64,000 nt of DNA from Montifringilla adamsi (GCA_017590115.1 JAGGNK010006448.1:7674099-7738098); one strand, 5' to 3'; positions 1 through 13,880 are shown, numbered from the stretch's first letter. The notes: generated by a model not told the origin, from the letters alone. Made by a program: numbers and translations.

Positions 1-245
1 CTATTCCTGATACCTAAACTAAACCTCCTTTAACACAGATTCAGGGCATTCCCTTGGTTTCTGTCACTGGTCACCACAGAGAAAAGATCAGTGTCAGTCC
101 CACCTCTTGCCCTCACGAGTAAGTTGCAGACTGTGATGAGATCACTCCTCAGTCTCCCTTTCTCCAGGCTGAACAGACCAAGTGGTCTCAGCCATTCTTC
201 ATGTGGCTTCCCCTCCAGACCCTTCACCATCATTGTCACCCTTCT
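1..245 (-). mobile_element. CR1 LINE fragment, C-terminal end of ORF2, cut by window edge
   Basis: Read on the minus strand, this segment translates to the C-terminal tail of the CR1 reverse-transcriptase protein. An open frame at 30-239 contains the family-typical strings LGLFSLEKGRLRSDLI and DLFSVVTSDR. The nucleotide sequence follows the usual order of the CR1 3' region: a stretch on counting and grouping (GGTCTGGAGGGGAAG), then the LFSLEK block, then the GACCAGTGACAG block. The element is 5'-truncated near 245, as most CR1 copies are, and its 3' end lies to the left of position 1. It is a dead copy. The same region of CR1 occurs at 34.9-35.1 kb on the opposite strand, which gives an internal comparison. 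Confidence 0.9.
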
Positions 246-3200
246 TTGGGCACTATTTAATAGTTTTACACTGGTTTTTTTCTCCAGAAATATATGTGAA
301 TGAAGTGTCTTAAAGTTGTTGGCAGTGCTGCATCTTCAACACAGTTATTAAGGAAATGTATATAAAAAAATATATTTTCTCTTTTTCTTTTTTTCCTGTA
401 AGATGGGAGCAGACCTATATTATTCTTAAAATCAGTTTTATATTTCCATGTGTATAGAATGCCAGTTGATAATTTATGTGATTTTGAAATTTGGGTGAGA
501 GACAAAGGAGAAATGTAGGGTGTTTGAGGGCACTAGTTAACCTAAAAGTCCCTGAGCAGCAAACTTGGGGCCTTCATCTACACATCCATGGGCTCAGAAG
601 TCCCATTTCAGCCTAGGTCTTCAGTTATTATCTGAGTGATGTTTTAGTCCTGGTGATCTCCAGCTCAGCTGTAGCAGTACTGGATCCCATGGATCCTGAT
701 CCGAAGGCTGTTTTTCTGGCTAGACTTCAGCTCTGTCTCATCACTGTGGTCCTGCCTCAACATCCCAGGGCTGTTTCTGATCTTGACTTACCTCATTAGG
801 CTTGATCTTATGTTCTCTAAGCCTGAAAATTACTATAAACCTGTCTTTTTCAAGTGTCTGTTACCAAGGTTTTAAATGTAATTAATTTCCATTGAAATTA
901 TATTGTTTGCTTTTCTGATTTCTTGATCATTTACTTGCATAGTAATTTTATGCAGGAACTCTATCATTTGACTAGAAGCAATTGGGAGATATTTGAGTGC
1001 ATACCAGTAGCTATCAGACCAGGAAAGCCTGGAAAATTTAATGGAGGGTTACAAAGTGTGCAGCATGACAAGAGTGGTGAAGCATGTTCAGACTAAGTAA
1101 AACTGGCAGCATAAATAGCTTTTAAATGGACGTATAACCTTTTTAAAGGTTAGCTATTCATTCTCCCTCTTTCATTTTTATCTGACTGAAATAAAGGCCT
1201 CTATAATTCCAGTGAGATGTGAGATACTCTGGGAAACTGACTGAAAAAAGAAAAGGAGTGTATTCCTCAGTACCAGAAAGACAGATTTTGACTATCTGAA
1301 GTTTGTTTTCACGTGTGTCTTTTTTCAAGACATTGGTTAATTTTCTTTCTTATCTTATTCTTTCCCTCTTTTATATGAGTACATTTTGCCACTCTGTATA
1401 TTCTTTGAACTTTACTCATTTATTTTGACTCAGTTATTCCGACCTCTGTGGCTCTCATACTTTCAAATGCTCCCAAAAATTCAACTTTCCTTTGCATCTA
1501 AGCAATTAGGTAAGACATTACCATGTTTTACACACATTGTTAGAATTATGAACCTCAATTTTTTTTTTTCAATATTTATAGACATATAGTTAAGTATTAT
1601 TTTTCAAATCATCTTTGTGCACGTGTTCTATGCTCTGAACAAGATTTAGGGTTGACCTCTGAATATGCATCATACATTATCCTCTCAATTATACTTTTTC
1701 CCACTCCTCAGCTTTTTCCTCTTTTCCTGCCAAGTTCTGGTTTCTTTCATAACAAACTTAACATCTTGTCAATAACTATGTAGCAGGACAAAAAGTCAGG
1801 GCATTTTCTCTTTTAAAATTATTAGGGATGTCTCTAATTTCCGTCACCTTTCAAAGATAATAGGCAATAGCTGCACAAAGACACCTTCCACCTCTGTTAC
1901 TAGAGGATGCTGTACAGGTCTGTCAATTGCAATGTGTTTTCTTGAGTAAAGATTGCTTAAGTAGTCCTTGATCCTCATCCACTGCTGATGTTTTTCCTCC
2001 ACTCAGAAACCCTTTCATTAATCACAAAAGCCTGAGACACCTTGCTGGTGAAGACTAAGAAGAAAATGGCATATTTAGTGAGCCTTGCAAGTCCTTTTTA
2101 TCCTTTCATCTTCTACATTTAGCAAGCAAACTTAACAAAATCGCTTCACTTAAGTTTTCAGGGTTCATTCTTGACCTAATAGTTTTCAAGATTAAAATTT
2201 TGCTGGAACACTTTTTTTTCCCCCTCTTTGAATTTGATTTGAATACACATCACATATAAGTTCCCTCACAGAGAAATCAGATGCTTTCAGGCAAAACAAA
2301 TTCATTTTGTCCTCTCACAATGCAAAAGAAACTACAAAATAATGCCTTTATTTTTTCTGTTGTTTTGTTCTATATATATTTTGTTTATTATCATAATTCA
2401 GATTTGAAAGTATTTTACAAATACTTAATTAGCAGCAGTTTTCCTCTCCATTACGTTGATTACATATATAATATATTATTTATATTGCTTTATATGCTTT
2501 AATTATGCTGGTATTACACTACCCTGTAATTTAAAATTTTTCTGGGAAGGAGAATAGTCTTAAATCTGTATTAAAAAAAAAAAGGCAACGGCTTCATTAC
2601 TGTTGATTTAGGTTTGTGAAAGATGTAACCAGGGAGAACATTTGCATAAACCTATGTATGCGTGCTGTGAAAAGCTAAAACATTTTAGGGATGCAGTTAT
2701 TTAATTACAAAATTATATTTGATCACATGAGAACCTTAGGGCTAGCAATCTGGAGAAATGGAGGAACAGTCTCATCACATGATCATTTCCAAATTTGACA
2801 TGACAGGATCTAAATTTTCATTACTGAAATAAGTATAGAATTATCATATGAATGCATCATGTGTATTGTATTGATCTGCTTATTCATGGTAGTTTCATGG
2901 ATATCACATCCATTACTGGCACACAGAAGTTAATTTTGACTACAGTTCAAAGCTCAGTTAAATAAATTTGAATTTTGTGGTGTTTTACTTCAAGAGTATT
3001 CAATGATGGTACTAAAGTTATGCTATGCCAACACTGATACATGCTTGTAATTATTGAAATTGAGCTTCATGTGACATCCAGCACCATTAATCAACATCCA
3101 AACCTTGCATTTTTTGTCATGTTGAATCCTTTTTAGATTTTTATTATTCATTTTCACTACTTTTCCTTCACCCAGGACTATGAGACAACACAAGAAGAGC

Positions 3201-5820
3201 TTTTTTCCCAAACAAGAATAGCTTTTTTCCCAAAATTTTTACTTTGCATATATCTGAGAACTCATCTTTTCACATGATCACTAGGCAGCCTTGACATCCA
3301 CTTGCTGCAAAACAGATATGAATTTGAATATGTAGGTTCTCAATCACACTTTAAAAGGGTTTAGGCATGTAGCTATGCAGCATTAAATATTTCCAGAGCA
3401 TTTAAAACTTGAATTTTTCATGTGATTATAATTTTTTTTAGACATCTTCTGGAGTTAGGCCTAGGTATTAGTGATAATTATTATTAGGAGAAGCAATTTG
3501 CTGTAGAAAACTTAGGAAATAGTACAATGGCTAGTGGAAGGTTGACAAGCCTTTTCAGTAAAGTTATGGATCATTGAAATGTAATTATTATGGAGGAGTT
3601 CACATGCAGACTTCCAGTCTTAAGGCAGAAATCTTTCATTTAAGCACTAAGTATGTATTTTAAGATGAGTTTATCAACTCCACCATTTAGAATATTTATC
3701 TTTTTAGATGAATTTCTGGAAGAGAAGTTTATCATTATAATAACAGTTATCTGGTCTTTACCTATGCACAAAGGCACATAACGTGCAAGCTAAATGCATC
3801 TTAAAAGAATAAAGACATTATTTTTTAGCTCACAGACACAGTAAAGTTATGGATATACAAAAGAAAACTAGGACTAATGCAAGAAAGGTTATGGAAGTGA
3901 AAAAAACCCCAGACAACAGAAAAGAAAGATGAATACAGCTCTAGCCATATTCACAGGGATTGACCTTTCCTCCATAGAAAACCAGTATACGTAGTAAATT
4001 TTATCCATATTATATATCTATAATTCTCCAGGGATTCATCATCATCCACACCCAGTCTTTCACTTTCTAGTCTGTCCTCAACTCTTTCTACACAAAGATA
4101 GCAATGTTAAGGCAACCACATCTTTTCTAGGTAGTTTTCTGATATTGACTCAATATACATTCACAGTTGTCTCAAGGTGTCTCAAGGTGCCTGTGTGTAA
4201 AAATGTACCAATCTCAGTTTTCTGTGATATAGTTTATGTATATTGCATTTAATGTAAGATGGTACATTGGTTTTTCATCAGTAGTCAAATGCAAATTTTC
4301 AGCAAATTAATTAACATTCTGTAAATGTTATTCAAGAGATGCCTTGAAATACATGCCTTGAAAGAGATACTTGAAATACATAAAAATCACAATAAACTCA
4401 ATTTCATGTGAATTTTTTTTATTTAATATCCAGAGTATTTATCTCTTTAAGAATGTAACAAAAAATGCATATTCTTATCCAACAGGTAACTGCTAGTTTG
4501 CTTTTTTTTCCTATTTCAGAAAATAAAGTGCAATATTGAATGAATGATGAATGGTTTACCTGTAGGTGATTGATAACTACAGAGTTATATCATTCTATTT
4601 ATCCTTATTTTGTGCCATAAATTTATTCTGCCTATAACTCTACAAACACTTAGGCAGGCAACATTTTGCACTCCAGAGAGAAGATGTAAATCTAGACCAG
4701 CTATTTAATTAATGGCTAGTGCTTTTCTGAACAGCTGAATACCCTATTGTTACTTGGCAGTCACAATTCACTCACTTCATTCTGCTCTTGCTTTATGTCT
4801 CAGTCCTTCACAGTGGAGAAAAGTTCCCCCAGTTAAATCAGAAATGGAACTGGTACACAGAGTAATTTTGTCATAAGAAGATTAGTACGGAGAGATTTAA
4901 GCAAAATCATTAATGTATTAAAATCATAAGTTTGTAGCAAACTATTGAAAAAATCTCTTACAAGATTTCATCTTATGTTGTATCACTTTTATGTTGGTGA
5001 AAATAAAAATTAGGCATCTGATTATAATGCAAAACTTTCAAAAGAATGTGTCAGTTTAGCTGTTTAAAGTGTCCTAAGAACTCCAGCAAGTAAGAATTTT
5101 AATTACAGTTTCTGACATCATTACTAACCAAAACAATGACTTGATTTTCCCAGGTCTACAATTTTTCACATGGTTATAGTCATTTTTATCCTGTGATCAT
5201 CTAAAAGTCTAAGTAATAGCTCTAGCATGAATAACATAATGTATATACAAATATAAATATATTTTAAAAATATATGTAAATAGACTGTAATGTAGTGATG
5301 GTAAATTATAAAAAAAACCCACTTTAATACTTTTCTGAAACCACGTCAGCCATACAGCCTAGGGCTGAGATGACACTGTTTCCAATTTCCTACAGCTTTA
5401 TTGCCTATGGATTCTAGTAAACATACAAGTCCAGCACTCTTAACTGATCTATTGATTGTGGATATAAACACTCTCAGCAGTCACAAAGATGCATTATGAG
5501 TCTTTATGTTCGTGCATGGCCTCATTTTACCTATGATCACCTTGACATGTATAGTTGCAGCTAAATTTTAATAGCCTAAATTGACTCATGCAAGGGAACC
5601 AAAGGAACAAACCTCATATACAAAGTCGAGTTTCTTAGTAGTCAATCGAAATCTTAACTAGCTATTTATGTATATACATGTACAAAATTTACATAGATAA
5701 AACTATCATAGAAAAGGAAAGAAAATATAAAACATTATAACAGGAAAATTATAATCTCAATAGCAGTAATGTTACAATAATTGTACACAAAAATTCTAGT
5801 GGTTACTTTTTTTCACTGTT
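246..5820. other. AT-rich noncoding stretch, nothing recognised
   Basis: No coding exon or known repeat family was recognised. All open frames are short (under 80 codons) and of biased, hydrophobic AT-driven composition. A moderately GC-rich patch at about 540-800 with two GGATCC-containing palindromic strings looks unlike its surroundings and may be an old unrecognised repeat. The rest is ordinary AT-rich DNA with short homopolymer runs. Confidence 0.6.
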
Positions 5821-5821
5821 G

Positions 5822-6079
5822 TGCTCACTCTTCCAAAATCATTTCATGTACTTAGGTGAACACTTGAGTCTCCAAGAAGATGTAATTAGTTGTAATATAT
5901 CACCAGCATATTGAGTCCTTCTCAGAGCTCTGAGATGCAATAATTACAGTGATGCTCACTCTTCCAAAATCATTTCATGTACTTAGGTGAACACTTGAGT
6001 CTCCAAGAAGATGTAATTAGTTGTAATATATCACCAGCATATTGAGTCCTTCTCAGAGCAGATGCAATAATTACAGTGG
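5822..6079. repeat. 131-bp tandem duplication, two near-identical copies
   Basis: The first copy covers 5822-5952 and the second begins at 5953 with the same bases (TGCTCACTCTTCC). The two copies read identically to the end of the unit except for a 4-bp length difference: the first has AGAGCTCTGAGATG where the second has AGAGCAGATG. The second copy is therefore 127 bp. With so little divergence, the duplication is recent, or is maintained by conversion, or is an assembly artefact. Confidence 0.95.
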
Positions 6080-9000
6080 GATTTTCCTTTTCCTTATTAT
6101 AACATCTATTTAGGACTATTTTTATATATATCTTTAACATGCTCTGCCTGTTGCTTGCTCCTCAGTGGGTTGCACTTCCACCTACCATGCACATAAATTA
6201 TGAATGGTGTGCTCCTACATATATTGGATTCTTTTTTCTCTTTGTTACCAGTAAAATCTCAGTTACCAATTTCCCCAGGCTGGATTCCTTTACTGACCTG
6301 TAATTGACCCCTAGTATGTTGTTCAATAATACAAGAGCCCTGAGGCCACTCGTAATATTCCATGCCCGTGATTTGAAGGCTTTTGTTGTCATCATATGCC
6401 TGCACTCCTTAAGTTGCAATTTTATTCTATCATTGTAAGCAATTTGTGCTACAGAGAATAACCGCATTGTATTGGTATTATTTTGAAATCTATAATTAAA
6501 TTATTATATTACAATAAAAAGTAAACAAAAATAAATAATTCAATATTCAGTTCCTAAACAAGATAAAGCAAAGCTCTAGGCAAGCCCAGGCCAACCCAAA
6601 TTCAGACAAAGCAAGTCTGACAGGTCTTAATATTGAAGCTTCCAGGAGCTAGCACAAAGCTTATTACTACAATAACAATTCTTCCTTTGCTAATCCAGTA
6701 GACTATAATATATTCCCCCTGTAGACCTCATAGAATCTGTTACTGATTCTGCTTATCAAAAAAAATGGATACAATCTGAAACTTCTGTGGCTAATATGCG
6801 TAATCATTAACAAATTCAAGTGTTCTATGTAGACATTATTTTATGTTACATGAAGTTCACCTTGTGTCACCACTACGTAGATATCAGAAGCGTTAAGTTT
6901 GCACTTTGACAAAACAGATGATAGAGACTGACACCAATAAAGCACTGCTCACCTAGGTGTGTAGCATCATCCCAAACCCCTATTTAAAGAAGACATTCTT
7001 GTTCAGATTGCTTGATTATTTTGTCCATCTGATTTTCACATGAGAGTAACAAATCCTTTCAGGAAAAAGATTCCAGAAATGTCATGCAATTGTAGTGAAA
7101 TTTTTGGTAAATTTTTTTAGACAATTTTCACTTCTCAGTGATTCAGTCTTCTCTTCAATAATTTAATTTTCACTTCTAAAAATATTTACTCTTTTGGATT
7201 AATTTCATGGCAAAAAATAAGTGTCTTGTCTGGACTTATTAAAATTATTATCCTTTTCATTGATGTCAAAAGCAGACTGCAGTTTTTGCTTGTTCACATC
7301 GCATCACAGGTGAATTCCTAAAAAGAAGTTACTCAGAAATGGAGTAATATAATAAGGTGATTTTACTATCATAAGGAATTGTAATTTTTGATCTTATTTC
7401 TTCCTTATATTTACTTTTCAACATAAAATTATTTGATTCATGCCCTTCCAAATCTTCAGGAAGCACTGTAAAATATGCTGAGATAATTAAGGAAGTCTTA
7501 GTGGAACCTAAAACAAAGCTGAGGAGAGACTAGAGACTGGAGTACACTGGAGTATATTTATATATTTCAAAAGATATATATTTATATAGTGAAATTTTAA
7601 GTATGGGCTCTAATTAACACTGTGAATTTAACTTTTCTTCCTAGGCCTCTGAGCACAGAAATACCTAGAAGGTTTAACGTGTCACTAAACTGAGATCTTG
7701 GAAGTGAAGACACTGGCCTTAGCCTTTTCTTGTGACTCCCAATCTTGTAAAGGAGCTTAGAGCATTTCTTCTCTGTTGTCTGAAAAGTTAAAGATGTAGA
7801 GTATGGGCTGGTATAGAACAATCTTCATTTTCCTTGGTTATTGAATTGGGCCACCTTCCTTGGTCTTCTCCATTTTTGGTCCTACTTTGTTTGGGATGAG
7901 TGTTCTACACAGATAATGAATAACAACTATGAGATTTTGAAGTTCACTGAAGGATCCAGATACTGATGATTACCTTACTAAATGAAGCATTTACCCTTTT
8001 ATTATTCTATATGCTGAAGAAACAATTCTCTATCTATTTCAGCATAGTCCTTCTCATTGACTGCTGAAGGTTATTTTTTCACAGCATCTCTTGAAAGAAA
8101 ACTGCTTCCTATTAAGTCCTATCCATCCTTAGAATATTGTCTTCTATAAAAAAAACTACATGCTACTGCAAAAAATAATGAAAAATAAAATATAATTTTC
8201 AGTTTAAAAAGGTATAAATTGTATTATTAACAAGATTTATTTGGGTTTAAAGAAATCATTTTACAATATCAGCTCAGTAGACTAGATTAGAAAAACAGTG
8301 GTTTTCTATCAGAAATTTGCAAAAAAAGTCTGTAACTTTTAAAAGATTTTTTGTCTCAAAGAATGATTTGGAAAATTAAAATCAGGTTTTTGTCAAATTT
8401 AATTTGGCAAAATTAAAGTTGGCTGGAAGTGATGGAGGATTTATACGTTTCACTTCTTCAAAGACAGGATAAAGGGATGAGAAAGCAGCAAATCAAATAA
8501 TATGTAAGTAATAAATATTACTATAAACATATATTAATAAATACACAGATAATAAACATTATTAAAATTCTTTAAAATACTATTGCTTATATTAATAGTG
8601 TCCTTTTTTGCTTTAATCAATACAATAATATCATTAATCATGACAATTAATATATCCTTTTTCAACCTGCTAAATGTATTTTGGAATACCTCATTCTATA
8701 TTCTATTACATATAAAAAAAAAGTTTATTAAAGAATTAAATTGAGTAAAGTCCACGTATCATGCTTTGAGACTTAGTTACCTGCCTATCTAAGCTGTATA
8801 AATGAAGAGTTCATTGCCAGGACAGTGTGCAAAATCCTTCTCTTCATTTAGAAGCAGGTTAGATCTTCTAATGAGCACTAATTATCAGCAGCCTCCGAAA
8901 TAAATCTTAACATGCCATAAAAAAAATCTGAAACAAAGTAAAATTCTCAATATCAAGGCTTAGATTTTAGTGGTATTACTGAGTCTATTTATTTTGAAAC

Positions 9001-9670
9001 TGATAATGCAGTTAACGAAAATAATGATTACAAAGGATTGAGGTAGAAAAGAATTTCAACCTTGAAAGAAAATGAAACAATCCAAAATTTGCATATTTTG
9101 AGTGTGTGGGAGGGAATTGAGTGAAGAAGTAGGAAGAGATAAATGTAGAACGAGTCCCAGTTATGCAATGTTTTTTTCAAACATGTTTTATTCAAAAGGA
9201 AATGCAGCAGCAAAGTAATAACAAAAATCTCTCCAGGAGCTGAGGGGAGTATTAGCAAACATAGTTGTTGATACCTTGAAGCCCTTAGCTAGGAAAGAAG
9301 GATATCCTGGAATGAGTCAATAACATACATAGAAACTTTTTTGAATAAAAAAGAACATTAAGCTCACCCTGTTTAATCAATCTTAACAGAAACTTATATG
9401 ATCATAAACTCAAAACAGTGTAAAGGATGTCATCTCTTTAAAGAATGCTATCTATTGAAATTAGATTATGCATTTGAAACTCCAATTTTCATTTCAAAAA
9501 CAAAGCAATTTAAACTGTTCTACTACAGTCTTCTCTAATCATTTTGGGAAAGGTCATAAAATATATGATCAATCTGGCAAATAAAAAGCATTAGAAGCAA
9601 CAGAAAACCAAAAACTACACTTTCACTTCTGAATAACTCAATCACTCACTTGATGAAAATAAGTTGTGAA
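6080..9670. other. AT-rich noncoding stretch
   Basis: No exon, RNA gene or known repeat was recognised. An 89-codon minus-strand frame at 6198-6467 has no recognisable domain and no supporting splice structure. The region 8500-8720 is very AT-rich, with many ATTAAT/TTAATA strings. Confidence 0.55.
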
Positions 9671-9711
9671 CCAGCACTGGTGAAGTCACACCTCAGATAC
9701 TGTGTTCAGTT
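9671..9711 (+). mobile_element. CR1 micro-fragment
   Basis: About 40 bp match the CR1 stretch that encodes the conserved 'ALVRPHLEYCVQ' region (CACTGGTGAAGTCACACC followed by TACTGTGTTCAGTT). Both flanks drop to unrelated AT-rich sequence. It is either an old, heavily eroded insertion or a chance-preserved core. The match comes from recalled family sequence, so confidence is moderate. Confidence 0.6.
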
Positions 9712-10292
9712 GTTTTGTCTGTTTCTAATTTCTTTGAGTTTGGTTTTTTTTTTCATGTAAGATACTTTATCATTTGCATTAGTTAGGTACAGAGATAAGC
9801 CAAATTAACGACCTTTTAAACTCATTTTTCATTTTTAATGAAATTAATTATGTTTTAATTTTTCCTTAATTATGTTTTAAATTTTTTTTTAAATAGAAGT
9901 ATTTAATTAATTCTGTACTTTACAGACACATATCTTCGTGTACCCTTCTAAATTTAATTTTTGGTACTCCCACAAAGGCTCCAAAGAAAACTGCTCTACA
10001 GTTAATAAGTACTTCTAAAATTTGTTTTAGTCTTTTCAAAATTTATTTATTTTAAACCAAAAACTGATCAGATTATTATTAGCTTTAATATTTTTAACAA
10101 TTATTACAAAACACATATATTTTTTAATAGTTATAAATACCCATTTTTTCTTGAGAAAATAAGAATTGTGTTACCGGAAACAATGAAATGCAAAAGATAG
10201 GGAAGAGAACCAAAGTAATCTAATAAAAAGAACACCACAATGTAAGGAGGATGTTCTATGAATATCATTTTAGGGAGTTTTTGTTTAGCTCT

Positions 10293-10312
10293 GTTGTTGT
10301 TGTTGTTGTTTT
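10293..10312. repeat. (GTT)n microsatellite
   Basis: An uninterrupted run of about six GTT units, next to a further T/G-rich stretch. Confidence 0.9.
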
Positions 10313-10710
10313 GGTTTATGAAACACCTACACATCCATTAACTTCAGATAAGTAGGCTTTGCTTTTTTTGTTTGTTTTTAAATCAAAGTTGGACACTGGT
10401 GACCCCAAAACACCTGGGATGTTCGTCATAGTTTCTGCTTAGATTTGGCCCTTTGACTTTATTAAAAGTTGAACTTAAAGAATCAATATTGATTTCTACT
10501 ATCTGAATCTGTTGGTGCTACAAATTTCTGAACAGTCATTCAAACTGGAATTGTAGTAATGAAAATAACATTGAAAAATTGAAAAATAAATGGCAAAAGT
10601 GTCTAATATCTGAAGATAGGAAAATGCAAGTGACCTGAAAAAAAGTAAATTGAAATCATATTAAGCATTAAGTTTAAAAAAAAAAATCTATGTTTTATTA
10701 GAATTGCATA

Positions 10711-10786
10711 GGTTTTTTTGGTGGGTTTTTTTTGGGTTTATTTTTTTTGTTTTGTTTTGGTTTTTTGTTTTGTTTTTTTTTTAATT
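10711..10786. repeat. G/T-rich low-complexity tract
   Basis: About 75 bases made almost entirely of T and G on the plus strand (runs of GGTTTTTTT and GTTTTG). The open frames in both directions here (Phe/Leu-rich on plus, Lys/Asn/Pro-rich on minus) arise from this composition and are not genes. Confidence 0.9.
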
Positions 10787-11293
10787 TAGTGACATATGCA
10801 GACTTATTTGGAAATCTGTCCCTATACAAAGGGATTATCTTGAATTTAATTTCATCATTGTATTTGTGCATTATAATTCTAATTTGTATTAATATTTTTC
10901 CCCTTAGGATTTTGAACACTAAAGTGTATATTCTTCTTCTATTAATTATTAAATCCCATAAATGAACTCAATTTCAAATAAATAGCTCTTTCCTTATAGT
11001 ATTCCACATTAAAAAGCTTAGTTGCATCGTTTATTGCAAATTAATTTCTTTAAATATAGGGGGTTTTATAAAAATAAATATCCCTGCGATTAAATATGAT
11101 TGGTAATTGGTTCATTATCTAGAATGATTCTTAAAGTGTTTTAAAATGTATAATCCTTATTGAAAAGATTAAAAATATTGCACATATGATAATCAATTTT
11201 TATGGTATAATTTTTTGAGTTTTTTTCCTTGCGAATGTTTAGTTATTAAGAATCATTGCAATTAAAGAGGGAATAATTTGTGCTGTGCAAATG

Positions 11294-11348
11294 TACTTCA
11301 GAAAGCATATTATACTTCAGAAAGCAAATATACTTCAGAAAGCATATT
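11294..11348. repeat. Three-copy 18-19 bp minisatellite
   Basis: TACTTCAGAAAGCA begins at 11294, 11313 and 11331, each copy followed by an AT-rich spacer (TATTA, AATA, TATT). It is a short local tandem duplication. Confidence 0.9.
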
Positions 11349-12900
11349 CAAACCTAAACATTTATGCTGGTTTTGGGAAATATTTTGAAGTATGGCTCAG
11401 AAAGGCTTCCTCATCATCCTTAATGGCAGACACCATGTGGAAAATTTTAAGGTACACAACAGATGAAAAAGAGCTATTTCTTATAGTAATTATCATCAAG
11501 TTAAATTCAAAGGAAAAACTATACTTTATCTACCCTGTATTCTTACCTTTGCTAAGATGTGTTGAAAATCTCTATAGCATATGTTTGTTCATGCTGTTAC
11601 ACAATAGTCATACTGTTATATGGTGCCTCATTGAATTTTGAGGTAAGAGCATAGCAATAACTCAAGCAAATATTGCAATAGGTTTTGGTAAATGCAAGTT
11701 TCCAAAGCATGCATATAGTTTGTAAAAACGAAATTTCATTGTTCCACCAGCTATTTCTGAGAACAGCTGCTTCACAAAATATATACTGCACAGTGCAGTT
11801 CAGTCACTTGAAAACATTTTCAACAGATGTTCTCAACATACTGGTTTTTAATGTAAATTGCTTATTGCTTTTCAAGAGGAAAGTTTAAAATTCCAGCTAA
11901 CAATGGAAACTATTTCTTGAAATCGTCTAGTCGATCACTTTGCTGAAGCAAGGGTTAAATACAAAGTTATATTATGTTGTTCTCTCTCCCTCTCATTATA
12001 TCTCCTGTGTAAGTCCCCAACAGTCTCAGCACAAGTATCTCCTTCAAAGCAAGATGAGTATCTTAAGCCTGGATTTCCAATGGCTATAGCAAGACTCTAT
12101 ACTCTGATCTCTGTGTCACTTCAACTGTGTGACATTTAGTCTAGGAGCCTGGAACCCAGCCTGGATCATGACCAAAAGACAAAAAAAAAGAAACAATGCA
12201 AATTATGAATACTGGCAATAGTATACTTTATTTATTTAGGTGAAAAATTCGCTGGTTAATTATGTTGCATTTAAAGAACACCCAGTCTTAGGTACAGAGT
12301 TTTTGAAAATTTGCAAGAACTGTTCCAGGCTCGCTCAGGATTCATTCTTTCCTCAATCAACAAAGGCAATCTGGAAATTAAAAGTGTTTCACTTTCCCTT
12401 AAATTATATCTGCCTTATGTTCTATCACATATTCATTTCTTGTAGATTATTTGCATAATCCTTTCAATTTTACACATACTGAGGATTTAAAGAGGTGTCT
12501 ACAATGGCACAATATATTCTCACATATGAATCACAATTATTGTGTACCTTGAAAAAAATGAGCAAAGTTCTGTGATGGTTGACAGTATAATGCGGGAAAG
12601 AATTATCATCATTTGTACAGTTGCACTTTAAAAAGAGCTTTATTTTTTGGCTAATGTCCCTAACAAGAGGATCCTGTTTTATAGCATAGCACAGTAATCA
12701 TGATCAGATTCAGCATTTTTCTTATTTTTTGAGGCAGAAGAGTTACTAGTGACGAGAGCTATGAAATGTTCCATAACTGGACAACAGCTGTACCAGAAGA
12801 AAAACTGAGGGTGGCTATATGAGGACATAACTGAGTCTTGCTTCCAAATCCATCATCTTCCTCTTGCTAGAAACCCATAGGAACACATGGGCTCCTGAAA

Positions 12901-12940
12901 CCCTTATGGGGTTCAACAAAGCCAAGTGCAAGGTGCTGCT
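12901..12940 (+). mobile_element. CR1 micro-fragment
   Basis: The string CTTATGGGGTTCAACAAAGC followed by CAAGTGCAAGGTGCTGC matches the CR1 ORF2 block encoding the FNKAKCKVL motif. The similarity stops on both sides, so only about 40 bp remain recognisable. Identification is from recalled family sequence. Confidence 0.6.
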
Positions 12941-13880
12941 TTTGGAAATGTGATTTAGAATATATGGACTCACTGAGTTCTGCACACAAGTTGAGCAGCT
13001 CTGTCACTTCCACTGCAAACACTGCTGCTTTGGAAGGAAGCTCTTTCACTTTGTTTCTTTTCTTAGTCTCTGTTCTGGTCTGCTGACAACATAGTTGCTG
13101 TCCTATGTTGACATTTTATTTGTTAATCTGGCCTCTGACTTTTAAAATGGAATTTCTCTGCCAGATACTACCTTGTCCTCACAACACTTAGAGTTTCTCA
13201 GACAAGGGTAATCTTTTTTTAAGGAATGCATTAATAGTTTGCATGCTAACTGTGCCAGTTTTCTTTCTTTTCTGATATCAAAGATTAGGATTAAAATGCA
13301 AAAAGCCATATTTGAACTGAGGGTAGTGTATGGAATTCAGTGGTAGGTGGTATTTTTCTTTTTATTATTTCTCATTAAAATCTCATAGTTGATAAAATGA
13401 AAAAAAAATTTAAGGTTTTTTTTAGGTTTCTCTCATGCAATATCCTTCATGCTATATGTGGCCCTCATGTCTATCACTCTCCCTCCTATTAGTGAAAACA
13501 CATATTCCCCTTTTAGCTAGAAATTGAGTCCTATGTTTTGCCATTCCAAAAACTGTATTTCTAGGGAAAATAAGTAACGATAGATGCCCTGCAGTTGAAA
13601 AATATTAAATTTTAATCCCTACTTACACTCTGGGGACTAAAGTAGGGGATCATGTCATCACAGAAAAAAAGATGCTTTGCAACTTTTGCAGATAATTCCC
13701 TCAAAAGACAGCTCCTTCCTGAGACATACTTAAGGGAATTATAAAGCTTATTTTCAACTTTTTAATTCCAAAAAATTTCTATGATCATTCCTAGAAGTTA
13801 GTATCAACTTGCTGGATCTTTTGAGATTAAATTTTCACTTTCAATCAATTTGTCTTTCTGAAAGCCAAACTGCTTTTATT
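12941..13880. other. Noncoding stretch, nothing recognised
   Basis: AT-rich sequence with no open frame of note and no repeat family I recognise. An old LTR may begin somewhere in its last 100 bases. Confidence 0.5.

Larger units (their letters stand above)
9712..12900. other. AT-rich noncoding stretch with simple repeats
   Basis: No gene was recognised. It holds a (GTT)n run (10293-10312), a G/T-rich tract (10711-10786) and a three-copy 18-19 bp tandem repeat (11294-11348), each listed separately. A 118-codon plus-strand frame at 11285-11641 begins inside the tandem repeat and shows no domain; it is probably random. Confidence 0.55.

Noticed and set aside
6198..6467. 89-codon open frame, minus strand, not low-complexity
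   Set aside because: I recognise no domain, no splice structure and no homologous copy in the window. I have left it as noncoding.
11285..11641. 118-codon open frame, plus strand
   Set aside because: It starts in a local tandem repeat, has AT-driven composition and no domain; an open frame of this length is expected by chance in 64 kb.
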